A stretch of DNA of 64,000 nt from JAFGJQ01 sp964495075 (GCA_964495075.1 CAZBUJ010000022.1:3742-67741), one strand, 5' to 3'. Shown: positions 40,731 to 53,200, counted from the stretch's first letter. The notes: generated by a model from the letters alone, not told the origin. A program made the numbers and translations.

Positions 40731-43700
40731 TCAGTAGACGAGCGTCTCCTGGAACCGGCTGAAGTCTTGCAGGTCAATGTCGCCGTCGTAATCCGCGTCA
40801 AACGCTTCGCAACCGGGGTCGTAGGGGCCGGCGTCCGGCCCGGTGAAACAACCGTCCCACGCCGCGTAGTCGACCAGATCGACTGACCCATCGCAATTGT
40901 AGTCGCCCAGGCCGTACTCGTACGCCCCCATGTCGACCCGCGTGCAGAGGACGCGCGGACGGCCATCGAGATCCGCGTCGCCATCCGTCTGCATGTACGC
41001 CGGATCACCCGCGTTGACGCACGGCGAGCCGGCGGTGAGACGGTAATCGTTGTCCTCCCAGGTGCCGGGATCGCCGTCCGGGCCGGCTGGTCCGAGGAAT
41101 AACGGATCATCGCCTATGTTGCCGGTTCCGCCCAGCGATCCGGTCCAGCCCTGGAAGCACGTGTAATCTACTGCCACAGAGCACGTAGGCGCGCTGGTCA
41201 TCTGCGCGGTTTCGGTCGGCTCGCCGGTGCTCGTTCGGTTGTTCCAGAGAATACAACTGCTCAACGAAACATTGCTGGTGCCGATGTTCCGGATCGCCCC
41301 CGCACCGGCGGTGGTGGCCACGTTCGCCACAAAAGTGCTGTTCGTCACAGTGAGATCAGTGTTGCTGTTGTTGATGGCCCCACCGGCGTACGTATGGGCC
41401 GTGTTGCCGCCGAACAGACAGTTATCGACGCGGACAACCGAGTCTTCATTCCGGATGCCGCCGCCCACCGAACCGGAGTTCGCCACAAACGTACATCGGC
41501 CCGCTGTCAAACCCGCATAGGCATTGAAGATCGCCCCGCCCACGTCGGCGGCGTAGTTGTCCTCGAACCGGCATTCGCGGACGGTCAAGTCACCGTCTGG
41601 TTTGTAGATGCCGGCTCCTCGATCGAGCGGTCGGGGCCCATCGGCCCGGCCGCCGATGATGACCAGCCCGTCGAGCAGGGCCGACTCGCCGGGTCCACCG
41701 GCGGTCACGACGTGATAGACGTTGTCGGTGTCGTCGCCGGGGATTCCGATGTCGCCGCTCAGGACGCACGGATGACAGGTCGGGTCACGCTGGCCCCGCT
41801 GCGACTCCCACCCGCTGAACCCGCCGTACACGCTGACCCCGTCGACGAGCCGGAACGTGGCCTCCCGGTCCCCGCCCCCATGGTCCGGGTAGTACGTCCC
41901 GCGGGCCACCCAGATCTCGGCCACGTCATACCGTGGCAGAGCGGCGGCGGTGAGGGCCGCCTGCAGATCGGGGTAGGCATCCTGCCAGTTCGTGCCAGAG
42001 CCATTGCCCGCGGCGTTGGCCTTCACGAAGCGGAGGTTGGTTTCGCATTCGTCGGGGACGCCGTTTCCGTCGAGGTCCGAACTCGCGCCGTACGCGATGT
42101 CACACTCATCCGGGACCCGGTTTTCGTTGCAGTCCTCGCTGGTGCCCTCGGTTATGTCTACGTCGTCCTCGACGCCGTTGTCGTTGCAGTCGATCTCGAA
42201 ACTCTCGTAGGCGCCCATGTCGACGACCGGCGGTCCCTGGGTGGCCGGATTACCGGTATCGAGGATACCTGGCACGTCGGAGAATCGCGGCTCCCCGTCG
42301 AGGTCCCACGGCATCGGCTCGTCGGAGTCGTGATCGCCATCCAGGTCGAGGACATCGGGCGTCACGCCGGCGTTGTCCCCGGCGTCCACGCACGGCGACG
42401 TCAGTTGGAGCCGATAGTCGTTGTCGGCCCACGTATCCGGGTCGTCATCCGGACCAGCCGGATCGACAAACTGCGGGTCGATGTCGAGACTGCCCGGTCC
42501 CCAGATCAAGGTGCCCGCCGCCACCGGCACGCCGTCCGCCCCGCCCTCGACGTCGCAGTAGGCGAAACGATAGTCGACGTCCTGTCCACCATTAATCGCC
42601 GCCTGCGCACCGGCGGCGGCGGCGTTGTCCCATATCACGCAGTTCCGGATGTCATGGAGTGGACCGTAGTGGGACGGGTCGGGCGGAGCCAACAGGATCC
42701 CACCGCCGTTGTCGACCGCGGTGTTATTGACGATCGTGCAATGGCTGAGCGAGACCGTCGGAACGGTGGGGAGCCATGCGTCGGGGTCCACCGCCAGCCA
42801 CAAGCCGCCGCCGTCGCCGTTGGTCGCCGTGTTGCCCGTAATCAGGCAATGGGTGATCGTCGGCAGCACGCTGCCGTGCATCTCGATCCCGGCCGCGCGA
42901 TCCGCCTGGTTGTTCGCGATCACGCAGTGGCTCACGATCGGGCGGCCATCGCCCGACTCGGAACCGCCGGCATGGTAGATTCCTGCACCGTGCTCACCGA
43001 CGTTGCCGGTGATCAGGCAGTGACTGATGATCGGACCCGCATCCTCGGCACATTGGATTCCTCGGGAATTGCCTTCAAGAACACAGTTGCGAATGATCGG
43101 ATTCGAGGCGTAGCACAAGACCGCGGGTCCGGCGACCCCGCGGATCGTAAACCCGTCCAGCACCGAATCGCGGCCTTCGAATTCGTTGAAGACGACGCCG
43201 CGGGGATGCCCCGTGCAATCGATAATGCAGGCGTCGGGGCCGTTCTCGCCCCGCAGAACGAGCGACTTGCCGCGGAACCGGATTTCCCAGTTGCCTGCGC
43301 CCGTATACACGCCGTCGGCCACCACGATCTCGTCGTGCCGCTCGGCCACGTCGATCGCGTCCTGGATCGTCACATGCTGCTCCGGCACGCGGTGGATCGT
43401 GTACAGGCGCAGCAGCACATGGATGTAAGTGGGCTCCTGATCGGTCGACGGATCGGTGAGTTGGATCCGGGCTGCGTGCATGCCGCGGGGCAAATCACCC
43501 ACGTTCACCTGGATGCGCAATTCGCCGATCGAACCGTCGGACTGACCGGCCGCCGGCGACACGCTAACCCAGGGCCGGTCTGCCACCGCCTCCCAGTTCA
43601 GCACGCCCTCGCCACAGTTGCGGATGAAGACGGTCTGGGCGGCCGGGTCGTCGCCCTCGTGCACGGCGCGGAACGCCACCGTGCAATCCGACACGGCGAT

Positions 43701-46256
43701 CCGTGGTTCGCCGGGGACAAACTCGAACGCCCCGACGTCCGGGAGGGGCGTGCCGTCACCGAGGCCGTCCAGCGAGCGTTCCTCGCCGTCGTGATCCACC
43801 TCCGGCAGTTCGCCATCGGGCGGTGACGCGGTCCCGGCGTCGATTCCGTGCGAACCGGGAAGGAGGTGGTGGTCGGTCTCGAACGCAAACACCGGCGGTG
43901 CGCCAATGTTGCCGGTGCCAGGGTATCCGCCTTGTACCAGGCTGTATGAGGCCGGCACAACCAGGTCGTCGAAATCCCCGACCTGGGTGGGAGCATTGCC
44001 CCACACTAGGGAATTGCACATGCGTACTCGAGCCCCATGAATGCCAGCGCCGGCCGCACTTTCGACCCCGGAACCGATGGAGCGGTTGCCGATTACCGAG
44101 CAGTTGATGATAATCGGTCTACCGATATCGCCGTGCTCCATCACACCGCCACCGTCAACTTCCACCAGGTTGTCACGGAGGACGCAGTTCGTGATAACGG
44201 GGCTGTTATTGTAGGTGAAAAGCGCGCCTCCGTACTGTGCAGTATTCTCCTGAATCGTACAGCGGTCAAATCGAGGCGTCACCGCAAAGGTGTCCGATAG
44301 AGTATCGACGCCACCGCCATACCGAGAGGAATTGCCCTCAATAACGCATCCGCTCAAAATCCCATCGCTCAGGAAGAATTCAACGCCACCGGCGCTGCTC
44401 GGCGTGAGCCCATCCACGCCATTGGCGACGATCAGGCAGTCGCGAATGACCGCACCGCCACGCATAGTGTAAACGCCGCCGCCTGAGGAGTTGTCGTCGT
44501 CACCCAGTAGGTTGTCCACGATCGCGCAACGCTCGATCACGGGGTCGCCATTCCTCGCACAGATCCCACCGCCGAACGACCCGCCGCAATCGTTGGCCAC
44601 GCAGTCGGTGATCACGCAGTTCCGAATTGTCGGGCTGGCGTAAGAGATGAAGATCCCGCCGCCTATTAAGCACTCCGCGCCGGCGCGGATGGTGAAGCCG
44701 TCGATGGTCGTTCCGAACGACGCACCGCTCGAGATGTCGAACGCGCGACCTTCTCGCTCACAATCGATGATGCACCGGTCCGGGCCATTCGCGCTGCGGA
44801 TCTCGACGTCGGGCACGTAGCGTTGGCCATACCAGGCGTAGATTTCGATGTCTCTGTTTCCATCTCCCGTGTACACACCGTCGGCCACTGAGACGACGTC
44901 GATCTGGTCGCTGTCCGCCTCGAAAATCGCGGCCTGGATCGTAGCCTTGGGTCCGTGCACACCGTCCCATACCGGGGCGAGCCCGTCCCAGGTGTCGTTC
45001 CCGTCGGGGTCGACGTGGTACACGGTGTGCGGCGTCCGCGGATCGGTATCGACGACATGCTCACGACCGTTGGGTCGCCCGTCTCCATCGGTGTCTTCTT
45101 CCGGAGTGGCCTCTGTAGCATGGTCGAACCATCGGATTTCCCAGCGATCGGGCAGGTCGTCCTCATCGGAATCCACGAACTCGTCGGCCCCCATGTCGAT
45201 ACGATCGTCGTGCACCCGGGACTCGCCATCGACATCGACGTCATCGCCCGACGTGACGGCCGGGTCGCCCGCGTTGATGCAGGGGGAGTCCGCCTGGAGG
45301 TGGAAACTGCGGCGGACAAAGTTCGGCCGCTCGCTCCGGTTACCGACGCCGCCCGCTTCGGCGGTCCAGCCCCGGACACAGCAGTAGTCGACCGTGAGCG
45401 AGCCCGTGCCGTCGTCCGCGAGCGTAACGCGCCAGTCCGGGGACGTGCCCCAGACGATGCTGTTGTAAAGCCGCAGCGTGCTCCCACCGAGAGATTCAAC
45501 CACCGTGGTATCGGGGCCGTCCGGGTCCTGCCACGCTGCCGCGATGGTGCAATTCGTCGCCTCGACCGTGCTCGCGCGAAACGACAGGGCGTGCCCGGTG
45601 ACGGCCGTGTTGTCCTTGAACACGCAGTTGGAGAGCGCTAGATGCGCTCCGTCCGCGAAGAGACCACCCCCTTGCCCGTACCACGCCACCTCGTTATCGC
45701 GCACGATGCAGTGGGTGAGTTGCAGGGACGCTCCATTGACCAGGAACCCGGCACCGGCGTTCTCCGTGGCATCGGCGTAGCCGATATAACCATTGGCGAT
45801 CGTCACGCCATCCACGGTCGTGCCCTCGGCGGTTCCGGTGCACGTCACGACGTGATACACATTGTCGCTCCAGCCGTCGTAGGGCGTCTGGTTGCCTTGA
45901 ATGTCGCCGTCGAGGATCGTCGCGTGGACGCCGATGTTCCGCTCGTCAGGGTCCGCCGCGCCATATCCGGCATACCCGCCGCGCACGGCCACCTCGCTGA
46001 TCAGATCGAACGTGGCGTCACGCGGCCCGTCGGGCGGGCCGGGCGTGTACCTTCCTCCCGCCACGCGGATCTCGTCCACCGTGCCTCCGGACGCGGCGGC
46101 GGCCGCCAGGGCGTCTTGAAGATCGTTGAATGCCGTGCCCCAACTCTGCCCGTCGCCACCGGCCGGGGCCTCGTCATCTACGTAGATCGTGCTTGCGCTG
46201 ACATTGCCCGCCACGCTGATGGCAATCGCAATTGCCAATGCTGTCGCTGACTTCAT
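40731..46256 (-). CDS. Giant secreted parallel beta-helix protein with dockerin-like C-terminus (1841 aa)
   Basis: An exported protein with a signal peptide (residues 1-21, ALAIAIAISVAGNVSA). It has four parallel beta-helix (polymorphic-outer-membrane/choice-of-anchor type) regions at about 22-370, 420-850, 960-1350 and 1410-1770, each with turns such as NCVFKDNTAVTGHALSFR or CIVRDNEVAWYGQGGGLF. The start VDDEAPAGGDGQSWGTAFND and the later segment FVKANAAGNGSGTNWQDAY open two of them similarly. Between helices 2 and 3 is a BACON/Ig-like domain (about 852-960). A DCNDNGVEDDVDI repeat block lies near 1355. The last 60 residues have two EF-hand loops (DYNCDGSVDLVDYAAWDGC, DADYDGDIDLQDF) like a dockerin. 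It is probably a cell-surface or matrix protein; ligand unknown. The start has AGGAG eight bases upstream. Confidence 0.88.
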   Translation of the reverse strand: MKSATALAIAIAISVAGNVSASTIYVDDEAPAGGDGQSWGTAFNDLQDALAAAAASGGTVDEIRVAGGRYTPGPPDGPRDATFDLISEVAVRGGYAGYGAADPDERNIGVHATILDGDIQGNQTPYDGWSDNVYHVVTCTGTAEGTTVDGVTIANGYIGYADATENAGAGFLVNGASLQLTHCIVRDNEVAWYGQGGGLFADGAHLALSNCVFKDNTAVTGHALSFRASTVEATNCTIAAAWQDPDGPDTTVVESLGGSTLRLYNSIVWGTSPDWRVTLADDGTGSLTVDYCCVRGWTAEAGGVGNRSERPNFVRRSFHLQADSPCINAGDPAVTSGDDVDVDGESRVHDDRIDMGADEFVDSDEDDLPDRWEIRWFDHATEATPEEDTDGDGRPNGREHVVDTDPRTPHTVYHVDPDGNDTWDGLAPVWDGVHGPKATIQAAIFEADSDQIDVVSVADGVYTGDGNRDIEIYAWYGQRYVPDVEIRSANGPDRCIIDCEREGRAFDISSGASFGTTIDGFTIRAGAECLIGGGIFISYASPTIRNCVITDCVANDCGGSFGGGICARNGDPVIERCAIVDNLLGDDDNSSGGGVYTMRGGAVIRDCLIVANGVDGLTPSSAGGVEFFLSDGILSGCVIEGNSSRYGGGVDTLSDTFAVTPRFDRCTIQENTAQYGGALFTYNNSPVITNCVLRDNLVEVDGGGVMEHGDIGRPIIINCSVIGNRSIGSGVESAAGAGIHGARVRMCNSLVWGNAPTQVGDFDDLVVPASYSLVQGGYPGTGNIGAPPVFAFETDHHLLPGSHGIDAGTASPPDGELPEVDHDGEERSLDGLGDGTPLPDVGAFEFVPGEPRIAVSDCTVAFRAVHEGDDPAAQTVFIRNCGEGVLNWEAVADRPWVSVSPAAGQSDGSIGELRIQVNVGDLPRGMHAARIQLTDPSTDQEPTYIHVLLRLYTIHRVPEQHVTIQDAIDVAERHDEIVVADGVYTGAGNWEIRFRGKSLVLRGENGPDACIIDCTGHPRGVVFNEFEGRDSVLDGFTIRGVAGPAVLCYASNPIIRNCVLEGNSRGIQCAEDAGPIISHCLITGNVGEHGAGIYHAGGSESGDGRPIVSHCVIANNQADRAAGIEMHGSVLPTITHCLITGNTATNGDGGGLWLAVDPDAWLPTVPTVSLSHCTIVNNTAVDNGGGILLAPPDPSHYGPLHDIRNCVIWDNAAAAGAQAAINGGQDVDYRFAYCDVEGGADGVPVAAGTLIWGPGSLDIDPQFVDPAGPDDDPDTWADNDYRLQLTSPCVDAGDNAGVTPDVLDLDGDHDSDEPMPWDLDGEPRFSDVPGILDTGNPATQGPPVVDMGAYESFEIDCNDNGVEDDVDITEGTSEDCNENRVPDECDIAYGASSDLDGNGVPDECETNLRFVKANAAGNGSGTNWQDAYPDLQAALTAAALPRYDVAEIWVARGTYYPDHGGGDREATFRLVDGVSVYGGFSGWESQRGQRDPTCHPCVLSGDIGIPGDDTDNVYHVVTAGGPGESALLDGLVIIGGRADGPRPLDRGAGIYKPDGDLTVRECRFEDNYAADVGGAIFNAYAGLTAGRCTFVANSGSVGGGIRNEDSVVRVDNCLFGGNTAHTYAGGAINNSNTDLTVTNSTFVANVATTAGAGAIRNIGTSNVSLSSCILWNNRTSTGEPTETAQMTSAPTCSVAVDYTCFQGWTGSLGGTGNIGDDPLFLGPAGPDGDPGTWEDNDYRLTAGSPCVNAGDPAYMQTDGDADLDGRPRVLCTRVDMGAYEYGLGDYNCDGSVDLVDYAAWDGCFTGPDAGPYDPGCEAFDADYDGDIDLQDFSRFQETLVY

Positions 46257-46825
46257 CGCTAAGTCTCCTGTAGATTACTGTCGTTTCGACACACCCAAGC
46301 CGTGGCCCGGTGTGCCGCCCTGCCGGCCCGTGTGCAGCACGACGGTACTTCGTTGCCGAGGGATGAATGAGGATACAGAACCGTCTGTGCCGCCTGCGGC
46401 GAATTGCCCCTCCATGATACCAACTAGCGGAAGGGACGCGTATGTCTTTATTCGCACGGCTTCGTACATGCCGAGCCCGCTCGCGGCTTGTCGAGTTGGC
46501 TGCATTGTCACGGAACCTCGAAATCGCTCTGCCTGGATTTCGTCCCGGTCGAGCGCGGGGCTCACTTCATGACGGGGCATCGCTCTAAAGGCGTAAACGC
46601 ATTGAAGCGGTACGGGGTGACAGAACATCGAGAAACATCTGTGAGAACAGGAGTTGCATCCGATGACGAGGACGCGACGCCCCAACCGCGCCGCGCCAAA
46701 TGGTGCCGTGATTCAATTGCCTACATGTTTGTCACCCACCTCCCTCAGTACGCGTTTATTAAAGTGAAGGAGCGTTTCGCCCGCCGTTGAGGCTGGCGGT
46801 CACCCTTACGAGGGGACTCATCGCC
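46257..46825. other. Intergenic region upstream of the giant beta-helix gene
   Basis: This 569-base stretch should hold the promoter of the beta-helix gene (leftward). Frames on both strands cross it without recognisable domains. No promoter could be named with confidence. The base composition is less GC-rich around 46400-46700. Confidence 0.45.
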
Positions 46826-47062
46826 GTGGATGCGCACCGCTGGAAACGCATTAGACTTCTGTTCCACCTGGCCATGGAGTTGCCGGCTGATCGGCGGGCA
46901 CGGTTCCTCCGCGAGGCCTGCGACGAAAACCCGGAGTTGCTGGCAAACGTCAGGCAACTCTTGGCCGACGGCGAAATCGACGATGGCTTCCTCACCTGGT
47001 CGGCCGCCGACCCTGCCGTTCTCTGGGAGACGATGCGGGCCTTGGGCCACGCGTACCGCTAG
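46826..47062 (+). pseudogene. Ser/Thr kinase N-terminal fragment
   Basis: A 78-residue frame from GTG 46826 matches the non-kinase N-terminal lead of Planctomycetota Ser/Thr kinases: AHRWKRIRLLFHLAMELPAD, ARFLREACDENPELLANVRQ, LLADGEIDDGFL. It resembles the first ~60 residues of the kinase at 56164 (HWSRVREVFHAVIEHP, LRSAVEKLLASHHPDSVFL). The kinase domain that should follow is absent, so it is a remnant. Its place, divergent from a giant exoprotein, mirrors that of the intact kinase operon. Confidence 0.65.
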
Positions 47063-47266
47063 TCGCATCCGCGCGATGCCGTCCACCCGACGGAAGAGGA
47101 CTCATACGGAATGGCAGGGTCGCGGCCACACATCGAGGATGCAGCCGAGGATCCGACGGGACCCTTTATCCCACGACGTTAGCATCGCCTGGGCCTACGT
47201 GCATCAGATGAGCGGACCGTGAGCGGCTCACGGTGCCATCCTGCGCCGTCGGTGCACGAGCGATTC

Positions 47267-50200
47267 CTAGTAGTGGTATCCCATATCGACCGGCGCCTCG
47301 TCCGGGGCCGAGTCCGTCCGGGTTGTACCTCCCACGAGTTCGGAAGCCGGGTCGCCGGCATCCACGCAGGGGCTGTCGTCGGCCTGCCCGGCCGCCACCT
47401 GGCTCAAGTAATGGTCGCCGAACGGCCCGCTGACGAACCAGGGGTCCAGGTCAAAGCTGCCCGTTCCCGTGTAGATGTCCAAGCCCTCGATGCAGCAGTA
47501 GCTCACGCTGGCGGATTCCGGCGGTTGGCTCTTGAACTGCTGGTCCTCGACGGTGCCGTCGGCCGCGGTGTTGCCCCACAGGATGCAGTTGGTCATGGTG
47601 ATCGTGGCCTCGTTGTTGTTCAGCACGCCGCCCGCATTCGCCCCGGCCGCGGCATTGTCCACGATGGTGGTGTTCGTCAGAACCAATGTACTTCCGGTGT
47701 TGTTGATGGCGCCGCCGCGCCAGAGATCCGCCACATTTTGCCTGAACAGGCAGTTCACGACCGTGGCCGTCGCTCCGTCGAAGTTCATGAAGCCGCTGCC
47801 CGTAAACGCATGATTCTCGATGAAGCGACAGTTCGCCAATGTGAGCGTGCCGCCGATGTTGCGCACGCCGCCACCCCGATCGTATGGGTCCGAGTCGTCT
47901 GCCCGAGCGTTGGTGATGACGAATCCGTCCAGCCTGGCGTCCTGGATCGTCGAGTCGGCCACCAAGATGCAGTGCGTGTTGTCGGCTGAATCTCCGGGGA
48001 CGCCGATGTCGCCGCTGAGAACGGTCGCGTTCACACCCAGGTCGCGATCCTCGAGCGAGGCCTCGCCGCCGGCGAAGCCGCCATAGAGCGACACGTTGTT
48101 CACCAGTTGGAAGCACGCCGTGCGGTCACCGGTGCCGCCGTCGGGCACGTACGTTCCCGCAGCCACCCAGATCTCGCTGATGCTGCTGTACGCCGGGTTC
48201 ATAGCCAGCGCGAGGGCATCCTCAAGTCGATGGAAGGCATCCGTCCAACTCGTTCCGTCTTCCGCGCCGTCCGCATCCACGTCAACATATACGATGTACA
48301 TCTCGCATTCATCCGGCACACCGTTCCCGTCCGCGTCGCGGCTCGTTCCGTCCGCGATGTCACATTCGTCGGGCGTGCCGTTTGCATTGCAGTCCTCGCT
48401 TGCACCCCCCGCGATGTCGCAGTCGTCCGGCACCCCGTTTTCGTTGCAGTCGGGCTCGCAATCATCCGGGATGCCATTCTCGTTGCAGTCGTTTCCGTCG
48501 ATCTGGCACTCGTCCGGGACACCGTCCGGCTGGCAGTCCTGGCTGACCTCATCCCGGATGTCGCACTCGTCGGCCACCCCGTTCTCATTGCAATCCGGTT
48601 CGCATTCGTCCGGCACCCAGTTGATGTTGCAGTCCTCGCTGGTGCCGTCCAGGATGTCGCGCATGTCGTCGATGCCGTTGTCGTTGCAATCCGAATAGCA
48701 CTCGTCCGGCACGCCGTCTTCATCGGCGTCCTCGCTGGTCCCGTCACGGATGTCGCATTCGTCGAGTACGCCGTTGCGGTTGCAATCGTACCCCGTACCG
48801 GTTCCGTGAAGGACCGCCAATCGCGTGACGGACTCGGTGCTCAGTTCCAGGAAGTCCTCGGGGTCGGACGCGTCCAGGTTGGCCCGCCGGATGAGACGCG
48901 TGGACCGGTCGAACCAGTAGAGCCTGGCATCCGTTGAATCCACGGCGATCGCGAGTTGATGTTCTGAATCCGGGAAGGACATGAGCATCTCGGCGTCCGT
49001 TCCGTCCAGTCGGCAGCGGTGTATTGATCCGGGATAGGGGCGACTGTGGAAACTCCAATACACCCAGCCCTGCTCGGGCTCGACCGCCACATCGTATACG
49101 GCGGGACTGAGCGGGACCTCAAGGACCCGTTCCGGTCCGGAGCCGTCCAGGTTGGCGCGGTAGACGCCTACCTGATTGATCCAGTAGGCGTGTTGGTGGA
49201 CAGGATCGACGGCCACGTCCTTCGGCTCAAAGATGTAGTCGAAAAACGTGGCATACCCGGTCCCGTCGAAGTTCACCCGGCAAAGGCGCCCGTCGCTCGA
49301 GCTGCGGAGACACCATAACACGCGCTGGTTCACGAAATCCAGCGCCGTTCCCAACGGCTCCCATGGCAGGTCGGACAGCAGTGTCTCCGCATCGATGCCC
49401 GACAAGTCGCCGCGATGGATCGCACCGTCACCGCTGAGCCAGAACATCCGTCGCCCGAACGGATCGAGATCCACACCCTGCGGGACCGGTGTGTACGCGA
49501 CGACGTGGCGATCGCTTCCGTCGAGCCTGCACCGCTCGATCGTATCGGCGGCGCTATCCGTCCAGTAGAGCCAAGCGTCAGCGAATTGGCACTCGTCCGG
49601 GAGTCCGTCGTCGTTGCAGTCGAGACTGGTCCCGGTCGCGATGTCCGCCGAGTCGGCGAACCCGTTGCGGTTGCAGTCGAGCCTGCACTCGTCGGGGATG
49701 CCATCACCGTCCGTGTCCGGCGCCGTGCCATCGGCGATATCGCAGGCGTCCGGGATGGCGTTTCGATTGCAGTCCTCGCTCGTGCCGTCCTCGATGTCGC
49801 ACTCGTCGGGTACGCCGTTGCCGTTGCAATCCTGGCTCGTGCCGGACGCGATGTCTTCCACGTCCGGTATTCCGTTCTCGTTGCAGTCGTGGAAGGCGCT
49901 CACGCCGATGCATGCGTCGAGCAGCCCGTCTCCGTCCACGTCCGCGTCCGGATCGTCCAGGATATCGCAGGCGTCGAGAATGTCGTTTTCGTTGCAGTCG
50001 CCGAGGATGGTGCGGACCACGTCGATCGCGTACGGCGTTGAGCCGACCGTGCTCACAACGTCGAATACCACGGACCCGTCCAGATCGGCCATCTGCACCA
50101 TGTCGGTGTCGTCGTTAAGCCAATAGAGCCGGTTCCTCGTCACGTCAAGCGCCAGGTCTTTGACGGAATCCGTGCCCGTTACGAAGTCGGCGGGCTCGGT

Positions 50201-53200
50201 GCCGTCCAGCGCGGCGCGGCGGATCCGGCCGGCATCCGGATCGCCCCAGTACACGTGGCCACCACCGGCGTCGATCGCCAGGCCGTGCAGGTAGGTCTCG
50301 CTGTGCACGATGACTTCGGCCTCGGTGCCGTCGTAATTCGCCCGCCACAGGCGATGCGCCGTCCCGCTGCCGTCGGTGTAGTAGACCTTCCGTTCGAAAC
50401 GGTCTACGGCCACACTGTCGGGGCAATCCAGGTCGGACGCGATGGGAATCGCGACACTTCCGTCGAGACGGCTGCGCATGAGCTCGCCGTCAGACGTCTG
50501 GCACCAGAACAGGGAGTCCGCCGCCGGATCGATGGCCATGTCATTCATATTCGTTTCGGGCCGGCTGACGATCGTCTCCGCGCCGGTTCCGTCGAGGTTC
50601 GCCCGCCGGATGGTGTAGAGCCGCCGGTCGGCCCAGTACATCTTGCGGTTCAGCGGATCGACGGCCACGCCGGTGGGCTGGTTCACGAGCACGCCGGGGA
50701 TCGACCCCACCTCCTCGCCGTCGAGTCCGGCACGGTAGATGGCCCCGTAGAGGTGCGTCCAGATCAGGCCCGGTGCATCGCCCTGGCACGCATCGATGAT
50801 GCGGTCGCCGTTACAGTCCGAGTCCCCCAAGTCTTCGCATTCGTCAGGCAGACCGTTGGAGTTGCAGTCGTCCATCGTCCCGTCCGCGAGATCGCACGCG
50901 TCGGGCACGCCGTTCGAGTTGCAATCTTCGGCCACGCCCTCCGCGATGTCGCATTCGTCGGGCACCTCGTTACCGTTGCAGTCGGTCGAGTGATGAAGGC
51001 AGACGAGTCCATCCACCTCGGAGACGCCGAACCCGGCGTATCCCACCGTGGTGGTTTCGCACGTCATCGGGTCGATGGTATACAACGTGCCCCCCTCACT
51101 GATCACGTAGAGCAGGTCGTCGTCGTAACAGAGTGCCTTGATGTTGTTCAGACCGGTCGGCGAACACAGGGGCGTATCCCAGGCCGTCTCCGGATCGATC
51201 GCCCAGACCGAGCCGCCGGTCATGATTCCGTAGAGGACGGATCGTTCCGAATCGAACGTCAGCCCCTGGATGGAACGCAGGATCGGACCGATGATCTCGG
51301 CGGATCCGTGTTCCGTGGAGATGCGGTAGAGGTCGCCGCCCGCCGTGCCGTAGAGAGTCTGGGCGCGGCTGTCGAAGGCCACCCCGGAGAAGCCCGGGCT
51401 GCCCGGCCGGGCGATGGTCATCTGTTCCCACGTGAGAGGGTCGATGGACATGACGGCGCCGAGCGGGCCCACGCCCCACACACGGCCGTCCCGGCTCGAG
51501 GCTAAACCCTTGATGCGGTCGTACCCCGTCCCCAGCGGGCGGACCACGCGGGCCGTCTCCGGGTCGAGTTCGAGCAATGATGTATCCGGCTCGCCGGCGT
51601 AGGTAATCAACCGGAGTGATCCGCCGAACAGCTCGCAATCATCCGGCACGCCGTTCCCGTTGCAGTCAAGACTCGTCCCGGCCTCGATGTCGAACACGTC
51701 GCCGATTCCGTTCAGGTTGCAGTCGCTGAACCCCTGGCACTCGTCGGGCACGCCGTCCTCATCGAGGTCGACGCTCGCGCCGTCGGCGATATCGCAGACG
51801 TCCGGATAGAAGTTGTTGTTGCAGTCCGGTACCCCGTCCAGGATTACATCGCACTCGTCAAGCACGCCGTTTTCGTCGCAATCCGTGGCGATCGACCCCT
51901 CCAGCTCGCAGAAGTCGGGCACGCCGTTGCCGTTGCAGTCGGGACTGCCCTCGGCGCACTCGACGTACGCATCCTGCATGAGCTGGTAGTCTTCCAGGTC
52001 GACCTCCCCGTCGCCGTCCAGATCGGCCCGGGCGCATTCGGGGGGACGCGTCTCCAGCGGCCCTTCGAGACATTCCCAGAACAGCGCGTAGTCCACCGAG
52101 TCGACATCGTCGTCCTCGTCCAGATCGCCCAGGAGGTCCTGGTCGAAGAAGATCAGGTGCCGGCGATCGTCCGTCGTCTTGAAGCACAAGACCCAGTCGC
52201 CGATGTCGTTGACGTCGAAATTGGAGACGTCATCGATCCACTGACCCGCGACGCCCGGCGCGATTTCGCCGGTGGTCAGCAGGGTATGAATCCGACCCGT
52301 GCGCTGGTTCAGCCGGAAAATGCCGGCGGTCGGGTTCCCGCTCGTCAGTTGGGAATGGAAGAAGACATCGCCCAGCGGGTTGCCCCTGGCCCGACCCGGG
52401 TGCAGGAAGGTATCGGCCAGAACCGGGGCGGTCATGCCTTCCAGGATCAGCGCCTCCCGCTCGCCGGTGATACGCGTCTTGAACAGGCCGTACACCCTCA
52501 GCCCGACATCGTAGGTGGCCCGGTAATACGTCTCGATCGGGCCGGGAAGCGATACGTTCTCGTCGAATGAGAAGAACCGCGAGTCGGTGCCGGGCGCCCG
52601 ATCGTTGACGGCCGCCACCAGCTCGAAGACCTCACCGTTGGTCCGGATCACGAGTTCCGGGCCTTCCACGGATCCAAAGAACACCACCCACTGTCCCCCG
52701 TCGATCCACGGACCGTCCCCGATGGCGTTGAGCGTCCCGATGCCCGGCACGGTCATCCCGGTGGCCGCGATCACGGAAACCACGCCGTCCGACACCTTCA
52801 GGATGGCCCCATTTCCGCCCAGGTCGCCGGGGGCGTCCCGGAGGAAGGCGCGGAAGTAGACATCGCCGTCATCGGCGACCTTCGGCCCCGTCGTCAGGCC
52901 GGCAATGGTGGCCGGGATCTCCGGCAGCTCCTGCCCGCCCCACGCCACCAGGCTCACCTCGTCTTGCGTCGCGACGAACAGGCCGGCCGATACCTCCGCG
53001 CTGGACATATGGGCATGGAAGCCGACCGCCCCCGCGCTGTTGATCGAGATGTCCTTGTCGAACTGAGCGAAATACCCGCCGGTGCCGGGGGCCGGGTCGG
53101 GCTGCTTGGCGAGGGCCGACAGCGTGCCGTCGGCCCAGTAGAAGATGCCCTCGTGGAAATCGGAGTCCGCCCAGAAGGCCACCGCCTTGCCGTTGTTGAT

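Noticed and set aside
46275..46685. Minus-strand 136-codon frame upstream of the beta-helix gene
   Set aside because: No domain, no ribosome site, and composition unlike the neighbouring genes.
48300..51960. CRISPR-like regular repeats
   Set aside because: The repetition is the protein-coding DCN calcium repeat; unit sequences vary and spacers are not unique.
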